A stretch of DNA of 38,346 nucleotides from NCBI GenBank assembly GCA_902524115.1, contig CABZCA010000010.1, positions 1 through 38,346 on the forward strand, read 5' to 3'. The notes under the pieces are model-generated. The model was not told where the DNA came from. It worked only from the letters and a program-made list of their open reading frames with translations, and did not search any database. The DNA is from an uncultured Pelagibacteraceae bacterium (GTDB lineage Bacteria > Pseudomonadota > Alphaproteobacteria > Pelagibacterales > Pelagibacteraceae). The position numbers and the translations under genes were made by a program. Positions 1-8,044 of the stretch are shown piece by piece; position 1 is the first letter of the stretch; each line of letters starts with the position of its first letter.

Positions 1-63
1 AATATTCTAAGATCAGAGACTGCAGTGATATCATCAATATCAATACTTAGTTATATTTTGAAT

Positions 64-651
64 TTATAAATATTTATTAATTAATTTGATTGATTGTTTA
101 ATATCATCTCTATGAGATATTTTGGCGATATATTTTCCATCTTTAAGAAGTATTACAGGTGAGCTATGATCAACATTATAATCTCCATTTTCAAAAAAAA
201 TCTTTTGACTGATTATTCCCCAGGATTGTGATAATAAAAAAATATCTCCTGGGTCCCCTGTAATTCCAACAAAGTCGTTATCAAAATTTCTCAAATAATC
301 TTTTATAACCTCTGGAGTATCTCTTTTAGGATCAACACTAATAAAAAAGACTTTAAAATCTTTTTTTTTATTTTTTTTAATTTTGTTTAATGCGATATCC
401 ATTTTGTTTAAAGTCATGGGACAAATGTCAGGGCAATTTGTGAAACCAAAAAAAATTGCTGTTAAAGGTCCGTTAAAAGACTCTTGGGTAATTGAATTAT
501 TATTCATATCTTTAAGCTCAAAATCTGATCCTTTGAAAGCTGCGACTGATTGGTCTTTTTGTTCTTTCATAGAAAGAAATACTGGAAGCATTAAAAAAAA
601 GAATATTGTTAAACATCCAGTTAACACTGTGATTGAGGTTTTTAATTTCAT
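64..651 (-). CDS. senC: Sco1/SenC family copper chaperone for cytochrome oxidase
   Basis: A 195-residue protein with one N-terminal membrane anchor (about residues 7-27) and a periplasmic thioredoxin-like domain. The copper-binding CxxxC is visible as CPDIC (C73, C77), and the conserved distal histidine is H162 in DHSSP. Sco proteins deliver copper to the CuA centre of oxidase subunit II or keep its cysteines reduced. It is divergent from the subunit-III-like gene at 688, with a 36-bp gap, and the CuA subunit gene lies 1 kb away, which supports an oxidase-assembly role. No ctaG/cox11 is present in this locus, so this is the only recognisable copper-delivery factor here. The family call is secure; the exact chemistry is inferred from the family. 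Confidence 0.93.
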   Translation of the reverse strand: MKLKTSITVLTGCLTIFFFLMLPVFLSMKEQKDQSVAAFKGSDFELKDMNNNSITQESFNGPLTAIFFGFTNCPDICPMTLNKMDIALNKIKKNKKKDFKVFFISVDPKRDTPEVIKDYLRNFDNDFVGITGDPGDIFLLSQSWGIISQKIFFENGDYNVDHSSPVILLKDGKYIAKISHRDDIKQSIKLINKYL

Positions 652-687
652 TATTGTAAAATTATATATAGGAACTATATAAACATT

Positions 688-1365
688 ATGTCTCTGTTAA
701 AGAAAATATTTGGCACATTAACCGAAAAGCCTTGGGAAGCTAGTCAAGCAGCAATAGATAGTACACATGCAGGAAAGACGTTTGAAATTTCAAATCAAAT
801 GTCAGCGGTAATCATAATTTTTGGAGTAAGTACAACTTTATTTAGTCTAATTTTTACTGGCTATCTTTATTCACTGCCACCAGAGCAAGACACAACTTTT
901 ATACTTAAGACAAATTTACTTTGGATAAATACATTAGTCTTAATATTGGTAACAATATTTTTTAATAGAATTAGTAAAGATTTAAAAAATGGAGTTACAA
1001 ATACAATAAAAAGAAACTTAATTTATGTTGGTGGTTTAAGTTATATATTTTTATTTCTTCAATTAGCTTTATGGTACCAACTTATGAAAAGTGGAAATTT
1101 TGTTTCTACAAATACTTATTTTTCATCTTATTATTTTTTTACAGCATTACACGGTATTCATCTTTTAGGAGGTCTTTATTTTTGGGGCAAAGTCAGTTCT
1201 AAAATTTTTAAATTAGATGAGAAGGATTATAACAAAGAGGAAAAAAGTATTAATGCTCTTTCTTTGTATTGGTTCTTTTTATTTATAGTTTGGCTGGTCT
1301 TCTTTACTATAATGTTTGCTTACAATGATACTGTAATAGAGTTCTGCAAATCTTTGATAGCTTAG
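688..1365 (+). CDS. Cytochrome c oxidase subunit III-like protein (first of two)
   Basis: A 225-residue membrane protein with about five helices (roughly residues 39-61, 73-93, 112-130, 147-168, 190-210). It carries the subunit III hallmark HGIH (155-158) in helix four and a YWFF...VW pattern in the last helix. It belongs to the heme-copper oxidase subunit III superfamily, whose members stabilise subunit I and its proton uptake path. It stands outside the main operon, which has its own subunit III at 4372, so the locus encodes two. Its stop codon directly abuts the stop of the opposing small gene (1366). An AGGA lies 14 nt upstream of the ATG, a weak ribosome site. It might be a specialised partner of the same oxidase or belong to another terminal oxidase. 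Confidence 0.82.
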   Translation: MSLLKKIFGTLTEKPWEASQAAIDSTHAGKTFEISNQMSAVIIIFGVSTTLFSLIFTGYLYSLPPEQDTTFILKTNLLWINTLVLILVTIFFNRISKDLKNGVTNTIKRNLIYVGGLSYIFLFLQLALWYQLMKSGNFVSTNTYFSSYYFFTALHGIHLLGGLYFWGKVSSKIFKLDEKDYNKEEKSINALSLYWFFLFIVWLVFFTIMFAYNDTVIEFCKSLIA

Positions 1366-1557
1366 TTATATAAACAAAACTAGCACAGACCCAAACACTG
1401 CAATTATTATCAAAAGAATGTTGACCGATCTAAGATATCTCTTGGTTTCAGGTTTTGTCTCCCCTTTTGAAAATCTTCCCGCTCCTAAAGAGATTACAAA
1501 ATAGAAGGCTAAAACTAGAGCAAGAATTGTGATTAAAATACCTAACTTACCAAGCAT
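1366..1557 (-). CDS. Small twin-transmembrane protein of unknown function in the oxidase locus
   Basis: A 63-residue protein with two hydrophobic helices (about residues 4-25 and 44-63) joined by a short basic loop (GRFSKGE...KRYLR). It is not assignable by motif. The topology and the charged loop followed by LR and a second helix resemble the small HIG1-type and DUF2909-type twin-membrane proteins found near bacterial oxidase genes, but the diagnostic R/Q residues of HIG1 are not all present, so that is only a hypothesis. Its stop codon is immediately next to the stop of the subunit-III-like gene and its start lies 87 bp from coxB, leaving no room for an unrelated unit. Reality of the gene is likely; function is open. 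Confidence 0.65.
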   Translation of the reverse strand: MLGKLGILITILALVLAFYFVISLGAGRFSKGETKPETKRYLRSVNILLIIIAVFGSVLVLFI

Positions 1558-1593
1558 AAATATAAGGATTATATTAGTATAATTAATATGTTT

Positions 1594-1610
1594 TATGACA
1601 TTTTGTCATA
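1594..1610. promoter_or_regulatory. 17-bp palindrome upstream of coxB, candidate operator
   Basis: TATGACA TTT TGTCATA is a perfect inverted repeat with 7-bp arms and a 3-bp spacer. It sits 34 bp before the coxB start codon and 36 bp from the start of the divergent small gene. There is no following T-tract, so it does not look like a terminator. Dyads of this size in a divergent intergenic region commonly bind dimeric regulators. The regulator is unknown and the sequence is not a classic FNR (TTGAT-N4-ATCAA) site. Confidence 0.4.
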
Positions 1611-1644
1611 GGTAATTATAGGATTATTCTTCTATATAAGCACT

Positions 1645-2481
1645 ATGCATGCAGGAATAATATTTTTATTAGTGATCGTCGGATCTGTCTTATTTCATAT
1701 TTTCACACCTTGGTACTGGACTGACATAGCATCAAATTGGGGTGGAATGGATAGTACAATTACTCTTACTTTCTGGGTAGGTGGAGGTGTATTTGTAGCT
1801 GTATGTTTGTTCATGGTTTATTGTGTTTTTAGATACTCACATAAAGAAGATAGAAGAGCAGAATATAAACCTGAAGATAAAAAATTAGAAAAAATTTTAA
1901 CATGGGCAACAACCCTTGGAGTATGTGCTTTACTTGCTCCTGGTCTTATAATTTGGAATCAATATGTAAATGTGCCAAAGAATGCAATCGAAGTGGATGT
2001 AATGGCTTGGCAGTGGGGATGGCAATATAGACTACCTGGAGCAGATGGAAAATTAGGAACTACACAAGTTAGAAACATTGCTGATAACAATCCTTTTGGT
2101 ATCAATCCAGACGATCCTTTTGGAAAAGATGATGTGATGATTGAGAGTGATGTAATAAATTTAGAAAACAATAGACCTGTAAAAATTTTATTAAGATCAG
2201 TCGATGTTCTTCATAATTGGTATGTACCTCAATTTAGATCAAAAATGGATGCAGTTCCCGGAACAGTTACTTTCTATTGGTTTGAACCAAATAAAGTTGG
2301 AGAATATGAGGTTTTATGTGCTGAATATTGTGGAGTTGGACATTATGCGATGAGAGGTGGTGTTGAGGTTCAGGATAAAGCTGACTATGAAGTGTGGTTA
2401 AGTGAGCAAGAAACCTTTGAGCAACTATCAGCTAGATATGAAAAATTAAACGTAGATGGGAACAAATTAGCTAAAAAATAA
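1645..2481 (+). CDS. coxB: Cytochrome c oxidase subunit II (CuA subunit)
   Basis: A 278-residue subunit carrying the binuclear CuA electron-entry site: H190, C225, E227, C229, H233 and M236, in the CAEYCGVGHYAM motif. The aromatic electron-entry patch WQWGWQY lies at 122-128. Three hydrophobic segments precede the cupredoxin domain (about 1-20, 40-62, 86-105), one more than the usual two-helix mature subunit; the first may be an uncleaved signal. There is no C-terminal CxxCH, so this is an aa3-type, not a caa3-type, subunit. The ATG at 1645 is the first possible start after an in-frame stop at 1609. It leads the operon coxB-coxA-coxC-IV, 42 bp before coxA. Confidence 0.96.
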   Translation: MHAGIIFLLVIVGSVLFHIFTPWYWTDIASNWGGMDSTITLTFWVGGGVFVAVCLFMVYCVFRYSHKEDRRAEYKPEDKKLEKILTWATTLGVCALLAPGLIIWNQYVNVPKNAIEVDVMAWQWGWQYRLPGADGKLGTTQVRNIADNNPFGINPDDPFGKDDVMIESDVINLENNRPVKILLRSVDVLHNWYVPQFRSKMDAVPGTVTFYWFEPNKVGEYEVLCAEYCGVGHYAMRGGVEVQDKADYEVWLSEQETFEQLSARYEKLNVDGNKLAKK

Positions 2482-2523
2482 CAATTTATTAATTTAAAAA
2501 AAAATATATATAAAGGATAAAAT

Positions 2524-4362
2524 ATGTCAGACGAATACGATAATAATAAATCATACCAGGCCCAATCATCAGAGGTTTTGGATGGTTCAGCTGGATCAAT
2601 TAATCCCGACATGGATTATGTAAGACCAGCCGAAATACCTGAACAAGATTTATACCATGCACATAGTTTTATTGAAAAATGGATTTTTTGTCAGGATGCT
2701 AAGGTTATTGGTGTTCAATATTTTTTAACAGCAGTATTTACTGGAATAGTAGGATTAATTTTATCATGGTTAATGAGACTTCAGCTTGGTTTTCCTGAGT
2801 TAGCAGGTTTTATGACAGCAGAGCATTATTATCAATTTGTAACTATGCATGGAATGATAATGGTAGTGTACTTTTTAACTGCTCTATTTCTCGGAGGCTT
2901 TGGAAATTATTTAATTCCACTCATGGTGGGAGCAAGAGATATGGTTTTCCCATATGTAAATATGCTTAGCTTTTGGATGTTCTTTGTTGCAGTAGCAGTT
3001 TTGATGGCAAGTTTCTTTGTTCCAGGTGGACCAACAGGAGCAGGGTGGACTTTATATCCTCCACAAACAATTCTAGAGGGGACTCCAGGATCTGGCACGG
3101 GAATACTTCTAATGCTTATATCTTTATCATTATTTGTAATTGGTTTCACAATGGGTGGACTGAATTATATGATTACTATTCTTCAAGCTAGAACTAGAGG
3201 AATGACTTTAATGAGAATGCCATTAACAGTTTGGGGTATTTTTACAGCAACAGTACTTGCGATGTTAGCATTCCCAGCACTGCTAGTTAGTGCAATAATG
3301 ATGACATTAGATAAGGTTTTGCAAACAAGTTTCTTTATGCCAACAATTTTAAAAGCAGGTGAGGTTCTTGAATACGGTGGTGGAAGCCCAATTCTTTTCC
3401 AACACTTATTTTGGTTCTTCGGACACCCTGAGGTTTACATTGTTGCATTGCCCGCATTTGGAATAGTTTCTGACTTAATATCTGTTCATGCTAGAAAAAA
3501 TATATTTGGCTACAGAATGATGGTTTGGGCCATAGTGGGTATTGGAGGATTAAGTTTCTTCGTTTGGGCTCACCACATGTATGTTAGTGGAATGAACCCT
3601 TGGTTCGGATTTTTCTTTGCAACAACAACTTTAATTATTGCAGTTCCAACCGCCATGAAAGTTTATAACTGGATACTAACTTTGTGGAGAGGAAATATTA
3701 GAATTAATACAGTAATGTTATGGTGCCTAGGATTTATCGTAACATTTGTAAATGGTGGAATTACTGGAATATTTTTAGGAAATGTTTCAGTTGATGTCCC
3801 ATTATCTGATACATATTTTGTAGTAGCACACTTCCATATGGTCATGGGAATTGCACCACTAATGGTTATTATGGGAGCAGTTTATCATTGGTTCCCATTA
3901 GTAGCTGGAAAAATGTTAAGTGAAACATTGGGTAAATGGCACTTCTGGATCACTTTCTTAGGAGCTTACTCAATATACTTCCCTATGCATTACTTAGGTT
4001 TTATTGGAGTTCCAAGAAGATATTTTGAAATGTATGATAGTCCATATATGACATCTACAGTAGGAATGAATGAATTTATAAGTGTTGCAGCGTTTATAGT
4101 TGGTGCAGCACAATTTATTTTAGTTTTCAATATTATTAAAACATTAAAAACAGGAAAAAAAGCTGAACAGAATCCTTGGAAAGCTAATTCACTTGAATGG
4201 TATACTTCTACTGTTCCACCAGAACACGGTAACTTTGGTGAAAGACTTCCAGTTGTTCACAGATGGCCTTACGATTTTAGTGTTCCAGGAGCTAAGGATG
4301 ACTTTATTCCACAAACAACCGCTCCAAGTGAAGTAGCAAATACTGAAGTAGAGAAAACTTAA
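2524..4362 (+). CDS. coxA: Cytochrome c oxidase subunit I, A1-type
   Basis: The 612-residue catalytic subunit that reduces O2 and pumps protons. Haem and copper ligands are all visible: H109 (haem a, MHGMIM), H301 in GHPEVY with E303 and the cross-linking Y305, H350/H351 (CuB), and H436 and H438 in VAHFHM (haem a3 and haem a). GHPEVY with its glutamate marks an A1-type D-channel enzyme. The D-channel entry aspartate (D139 in GARDM) and the K-channel lysine (K379) are also present. The N-terminus has a 40-residue acidic, polar extension, and the C-terminal tail carries NPW.ANSLEW. A good AAGGAT ribosome site sits about 6 nt before the ATG. It is followed 9 bp later by subunit III. Confidence 0.97.
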   Translation: MSDEYDNNKSYQAQSSEVLDGSAGSINPDMDYVRPAEIPEQDLYHAHSFIEKWIFCQDAKVIGVQYFLTAVFTGIVGLILSWLMRLQLGFPELAGFMTAEHYYQFVTMHGMIMVVYFLTALFLGGFGNYLIPLMVGARDMVFPYVNMLSFWMFFVAVAVLMASFFVPGGPTGAGWTLYPPQTILEGTPGSGTGILLMLISLSLFVIGFTMGGLNYMITILQARTRGMTLMRMPLTVWGIFTATVLAMLAFPALLVSAIMMTLDKVLQTSFFMPTILKAGEVLEYGGGSPILFQHLFWFFGHPEVYIVALPAFGIVSDLISVHARKNIFGYRMMVWAIVGIGGLSFFVWAHHMYVSGMNPWFGFFFATTTLIIAVPTAMKVYNWILTLWRGNIRINTVMLWCLGFIVTFVNGGITGIFLGNVSVDVPLSDTYFVVAHFHMVMGIAPLMVIMGAVYHWFPLVAGKMLSETLGKWHFWITFLGAYSIYFPMHYLGFIGVPRRYFEMYDSPYMTSTVGMNEFISVAAFIVGAAQFILVFNIIKTLKTGKKAEQNPWKANSLEWYTSTVPPEHGNFGERLPVVHRWPYDFSVPGAKDDFIPQTTAPSEVANTEVEKT

Positions 4363-4371
4363 GAGAAAATA

Positions 4372-5082
4372 ATGTCTGAACAAAAAATAGACGGGTTTGA
4401 ACTTAGACCAGGGTTTAAGGGTATGGCGTCTGACACTGGTTCAGACCAAACAATGTTTAAGGGTGTGCATTGGGGCAAGGCCATGATGTGGATCTTTTTA
4501 TTGAGTGATACTTTTGTATTCAGCTGCTTTTTAATTTCATACATGAAGGGTAGAGGATCAACTATAGTTGATTGGCCAAACACTAGTGAAGTTTTTTCTT
4601 TATATGTAGGAGGTGTGCCTGTCCCGCTTTTACTTATTGCGATAATGACATTTGTATTGATTACAAGTAGTGGAACAATGGCATTAGCTGTTAAATATGG
4701 TTACGAAAAAAATCGTAAAATGTGTGGTTGGTTAATTCTAGCTACTGCTGTAGGTGGGCTTACATTTGTAGGAATGCAAGTATTTGAATGGTCTAAACTA
4801 ATTCATGAAGGTGTGAGACCTTGGGGAAATCCTTTTGGAGCAGCTCAGTTTGGTTCCTTCTTTTTTATGATAACTGGTTTCCATGGTTTCCATGTCTCAA
4901 TAGGTGTGATTTTCTTATTCATTTACACTTATAAAGTTTTTGCTGGTCATTATGACAGCAAAAAAAGAGGCTGGTTTACTAAGATGAAAGGGGATTATGT
5001 TGAAATTGAAATATTAGGTCTTTATTGGCACTTCGTAGATCTAGTTTGGGTTTTTATTTTTGCATTTTTCTACTTGTGGTAA
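4372..5082 (+). CDS. coxC: Cytochrome c oxidase subunit III
   Basis: A 236-residue protein with a polar N-terminal tail (about 35 residues) and five to six membrane helices. Family hallmarks are the helix-four motif GFHGFHVSIG (169-178) and the C-terminal YWHFVDLVW (218-226), the classic subunit III ending. E139 in the FEWSKL segment follows the family pattern. It lies between coxA (9-bp gap) and the subunit IV gene (8-bp gap), so it is the operon's cognate subunit III. The divergent paralogue at 688 lacks the WHFVDLVW ending. Role: structural support of subunit I and its proton-uptake path. Confidence 0.95.
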   Translation: MSEQKIDGFELRPGFKGMASDTGSDQTMFKGVHWGKAMMWIFLLSDTFVFSCFLISYMKGRGSTIVDWPNTSEVFSLYVGGVPVPLLLIAIMTFVLITSSGTMALAVKYGYEKNRKMCGWLILATAVGGLTFVGMQVFEWSKLIHEGVRPWGNPFGAAQFGSFFFMITGFHGFHVSIGVIFLFIYTYKVFAGHYDSKKRGWFTKMKGDYVEIEILGLYWHFVDLVWVFIFAFFYLW

Positions 5083-5090
5083 AATAATTT

Positions 5091-5450
5091 ATGGAAGAAA
5101 CTAACAAAATGGAAGAACCTAATAAACAAGAAGAGCAAACAAGCACCCAGAAGATAGGAATTTATCTTTGGATTTGGGGTCTGTTATTTGTTTTAAGTTT
5201 CTTTTCATACATGGTTGACTGGTACCAGTTTCAAGGAATGCTAAGATGGTCTCTAATATTATTTTTTATGTTTCTAAAAGCAGGACTTATTATGGCTTTT
5301 TTCATGCACTTGTTTTGGGAAAGATACGCTTTAGTTAACGTACTCTTATGGCCAATGACGGCTATTGCATGCTTTATATTTTTAATGAATGCAGAATTTC
5401 AATATACGCTATTTTCAAGATTCTTTTATTTTGTAGTAGGGGGAGCTTAA
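5091..5450 (+). CDS. Cytochrome c oxidase subunit IV (CtaF/CyoD-like)
   Basis: A 119-residue protein with a 20-residue hydrophilic N-terminus rich in Glu/Lys/Gln and three membrane helices (about 22-43, 52-75, 81-103). The segment FLKAGLIMAFFMHLFWE (61-77) matches the signature of prokaryotic subunit IV, a non-catalytic assembly or stability subunit common in caa3 and bo3 oxidases and rarer in alphaproteobacterial aa3 enzymes. It is tightly packed between coxC and the 87-residue gene (1-bp gap), so it is almost certainly co-translated with the operon. Confidence 0.85.
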   Translation: MEETNKMEEPNKQEEQTSTQKIGIYLWIWGLLFVLSFFSYMVDWYQFQGMLRWSLILFFMFLKAGLIMAFFMHLFWERYALVNVLLWPMTAIACFIFLMNAEFQYTLFSRFFYFVVGGA

Positions 5451-5451
5451 T

Positions 5452-5715
5452 ATGGACGCCTACGGATATTTAGCTTTTTTTTTAATCTTATTTGTATTTT
5501 TTATCTATATTGTTTGGTTTGGTTATTCGGTAAAAGTTGAAAACCAAAAAGAACAAGGTGATAAAGTCACAATAAATCCTTATGATCAAATACCTTTAAG
5601 TAGAAGATTAATTGATAAAAAAAATAGTAAAGTAGGTATATTTGATCTTGGAAATCATATTTTAATCGCAGGCGTTATACTACTTGTAATATTTGTTTCA
5701 CTAAATGTTGAGTAA
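5452..5715 (+). CDS. Small two-helix membrane protein of unknown function in the cox operon
   Basis: An 87-residue protein with helices at about 5-25 and 66-85 and a 40-residue polar connector containing NPYDQIP and SRRLIDKK. I do not recognise the family. It starts 1 bp after the subunit IV stop and ends 2 bp before the ctaB start, so it is inside the oxidase operon and probably expressed with it. By context it could be an accessory or assembly subunit of the oxidase or a partner of haem O synthase. That is inference from position only. Confidence 0.72.
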   Translation: MDAYGYLAFFLILFVFFIYIVWFGYSVKVENQKEQGDKVTINPYDQIPLSRRLIDKKNSKVGIFDLGNHILIAGVILLVIFVSLNVE

Positions 5716-5717
5716 TA

Positions 5718-6632
5718 GTGACTGCAAATACAATTAAAAAAAAATCAGTTTCCATAAGCTTTTTATCTTATTCAAAATATTTATTATTGTTGATGAAACC
5801 AAGAGTAATGTCTTTGGTTATCTTTACTTGTGCGGTTGGATTACTTACAGCTCCAGCATCGGTTTCATTTCTAAATTCAATAATTGCAATCTTCTTCGTA
5901 ACTATGGGTGCAGGTGCTGCAGGTGCATTAAATATGTGGTACGAGGCTGATCTTGATAAATTGATGACAAGAACTTGTCTTAGACCTATTCCTACTGGAA
6001 AGGTTAACAGGGAGCATGCTTTATTATTTGGAACAGTATTATCGATAGTATCTGTAGTTGGACTTTATTATTTTTCAAATTTAACATCAGCTATTTTATT
6101 ATCAATAACGATCGCATTTTATGTCTTTGTTTACACGATATGGTTAAAGAGAAAAACTCCTCAAAATATTGTTATAGGAGGCGCATCAGGTGCACTGCCA
6201 CCAGTTATAGGGTGGACTATAGCTACTAACTCATTAACACTAGAACCAATAACATTTTTCTTAATCATATTCTTTTGGACCCCATCTCACTTTTGGGCAT
6301 TGAGCCTTTATAAAGCAGAGGATTATCAGAAAGCTAAAATTCCTATGCTACCTATTACTAATGGTATTGAGGAAACGAAGAAAAATATATTTGTTTATTC
6401 TTTAATTATGCTCCCAGTGGTAATCTTGCCTTATTATATTGGTTTTGTAGGTGAAACATTCTTAATATTTTCATTAATACTTACCTTTTATTACAACTAT
6501 GTTTGTTATGATCTTCTAAAGTTCAAAAAAAATAAATTTGAAATAAAGAAGGCTAAAAAGGTATTTTCTTACTCGATTTTTTACTTATTTTTGCTTTTTG
6601 TCTTATTTTTGGTAGACCAGATTATTAAATAA
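5718..6632 (+). CDS. ctaB: Protohaem IX farnesyltransferase (haem O synthase)
   Basis: A 304-residue polytopic UbiA-family prenyltransferase that adds a farnesyl group to haem b, making haem O, the precursor of haem A for this oxidase. The first polyprenyl/Mg-binding motif is visible as NMWYEADLDKLM (72-83) followed by RPIPTG (89-94), and the second as YKAEDYQKAKIPMLP in the later half. The start is GTG at 5718, 2 bp after the previous stop. The next ATG (about residue 26) would remove the N-terminal basic segment, so GTG is preferred. No haem A synthase (ctaA) is present here. Confidence 0.95.
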   Translation: MTANTIKKKSVSISFLSYSKYLLLLMKPRVMSLVIFTCAVGLLTAPASVSFLNSIIAIFFVTMGAGAAGALNMWYEADLDKLMTRTCLRPIPTGKVNREHALLFGTVLSIVSVVGLYYFSNLTSAILLSITIAFYVFVYTIWLKRKTPQNIVIGGASGALPPVIGWTIATNSLTLEPITFFLIIFFWTPSHFWALSLYKAEDYQKAKIPMLPITNGIEETKKNIFVYSLIMLPVVILPYYIGFVGETFLIFSLILTFYYNYVCYDLLKFKKNKFEIKKAKKVFSYSIFYLFLLFVLFLVDQIIK

Positions 6633-6673
6633 ATAATTCTATTTATTTTACAGGAAAATGGTAAAAAAAATTC

Positions 6674-8044
6674 ATGAGATATGTAAGTACAAGAGATAAT
6701 TCAAAAGAATACAGTTTTGAAGAAGTTTTCATCAAAGGTTTAGCTGATGATGGTGGACTTTATGTGCCTACATCTCTTAAAAAATTTAGCCAAGAAGAGT
6801 TATCTGAACTCAAAAGCTTAAATTATAATGACCTATCTACTGAAATAATTAATCAATTTTCATCAGATTTTATCTTTAAAGATGATCTTTCGTCATTAAT
6901 TAATAAATCTTATTCAACTTTCAGAGAAAAAGAGGTTGTTAAAATTTCAAATGTTGGTGATTTGAAGTTATTAGAGTTATTTCATGGCCCAACATTAGCA
7001 TTTAAAGATATTGCAATGCAGTTCATTGGTAACTTGTATGAATATTATCTAAGTAAAAATGATAAAAAAATTAATATTGTTGTAGCAACATCAGGTGATA
7101 CAGGTGCTGCAGCTATAAATGCAATTAAAGGCAAATCAAACTTAAATATTTTTGTCTTACATCCTAATAATAGAATTTCACCAGTACAAAGAAAGTTAAT
7201 GACAACAGTTGAGGATAAAAATGTTTTTAATATAGCAATTGATGGAAATTTTGACGATTGCCAAAATATTGTTAAGCAAATGTTTTTGGATTTAGATTTT
7301 TCTAAATCAATAAATATGTCAGGGGTTAATTCTATTAATTGGGCAAGAATAATTGCCCAAGCTGTTTATTATTTTTATACTTATTTCAAACTTAATAGTG
7401 ATAAACCTATATCTTTTTCAGTCCCCACAGGAAACTTTGGAGATGTTTTTGCAGGATATCTTGCAAAACAAATGGGGTTACCAATAGATAAACTTATTGT
7501 TGCGACTAATGAAAATGATATTTTGCATAGAGCAATCTCAAATGGTGATTATGTTTCAAAAAAAGTAAAAGAAACACTTTCTCCAAGTATGGATATCCAA
7601 TTGGCAAGTAACTTTGAAAGACTAATTTATTACGTAAATAACTCTAATTCTGAAATTACATCAGATATAATGAAAAAAATTAAACAAAATGAATACAAAA
7701 TTGATAAATCAAACTTAGATATTATACAAAAAGATTTTGTTTCAGAAAGTTGCAATGAAAATGAAACTTTAGAAATTATAAAGAAAAATTTTGAGAAAAA
7801 TAATATCATTTTCGACCCACATACTGCAGTTGGAGTAGGTGCTGCGCGTAAACTATCATTTAATGAATGTGTAGTTTTGTCTACTGCTCATCCATGCAAA
7901 TTTCCAGCTGCCACTGATAATGCAATAAATAAACATGAGGTGTTGCCAAAAGAGCTTCAATATGTTCATGGCAAAGAGGAAAATTTTCAACTATTAAAAA
8001 ATGATACTGAAGCAGTAAAAAATTTTGTTAAAAGTAAATTATGA
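6674..8044 (+). CDS. thrC: Threonine synthase
   Basis: A 456-residue PLP enzyme converting O-phosphohomoserine to threonine. The PLP lysine is K111 in HGPTLAFKD, the substrate/phosphate loop is ATSGDTGAAA, and the N-terminal YVSTRDN and DGGLYVP segments are typical of the long proteobacterial ThrC form. The gene overlaps the peroxiredoxin by 4 bp (ATGA), so the two are translationally coupled. The partner enzyme ThrB is also in the window (8981-9946) but on the other strand, so the pathway is split into two units facing a shared terminator. Confidence 0.96.
   Translation: MRYVSTRDNSKEYSFEEVFIKGLADDGGLYVPTSLKKFSQEELSELKSLNYNDLSTEIINQFSSDFIFKDDLSSLINKSYSTFREKEVVKISNVGDLKLLELFHGPTLAFKDIAMQFIGNLYEYYLSKNDKKINIVVATSGDTGAAAINAIKGKSNLNIFVLHPNNRISPVQRKLMTTVEDKNVFNIAIDGNFDDCQNIVKQMFLDLDFSKSINMSGVNSINWARIIAQAVYYFYTYFKLNSDKPISFSVPTGNFGDVFAGYLAKQMGLPIDKLIVATNENDILHRAISNGDYVSKKVKETLSPSMDIQLASNFERLIYYVNNSNSEITSDIMKKIKQNEYKIDKSNLDIIQKDFVSESCNENETLEIIKKNFEKNNIIFDPHTAVGVGAARKLSFNECVVLSTAHPCKFPAATDNAINKHEVLPKELQYVHGKEENFQLLKNDTEAVKNFVKSKL

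Noticed and set aside
1..69. A plus-strand open frame from the left edge (ending TAA at 67-69) that could be the C-terminus of a gene convergent with senC.
   Set aside because: Only 22 codons are visible, other frames are also open at the edge, and the peptide (ending SILSYILNL) has no recognisable motif.
1645..2481. caa3-type subunit II, considered because a subunit IV gene is in the operon.
   Set aside because: No CxxCH haem-binding motif or cytochrome c domain follows the CuA domain.
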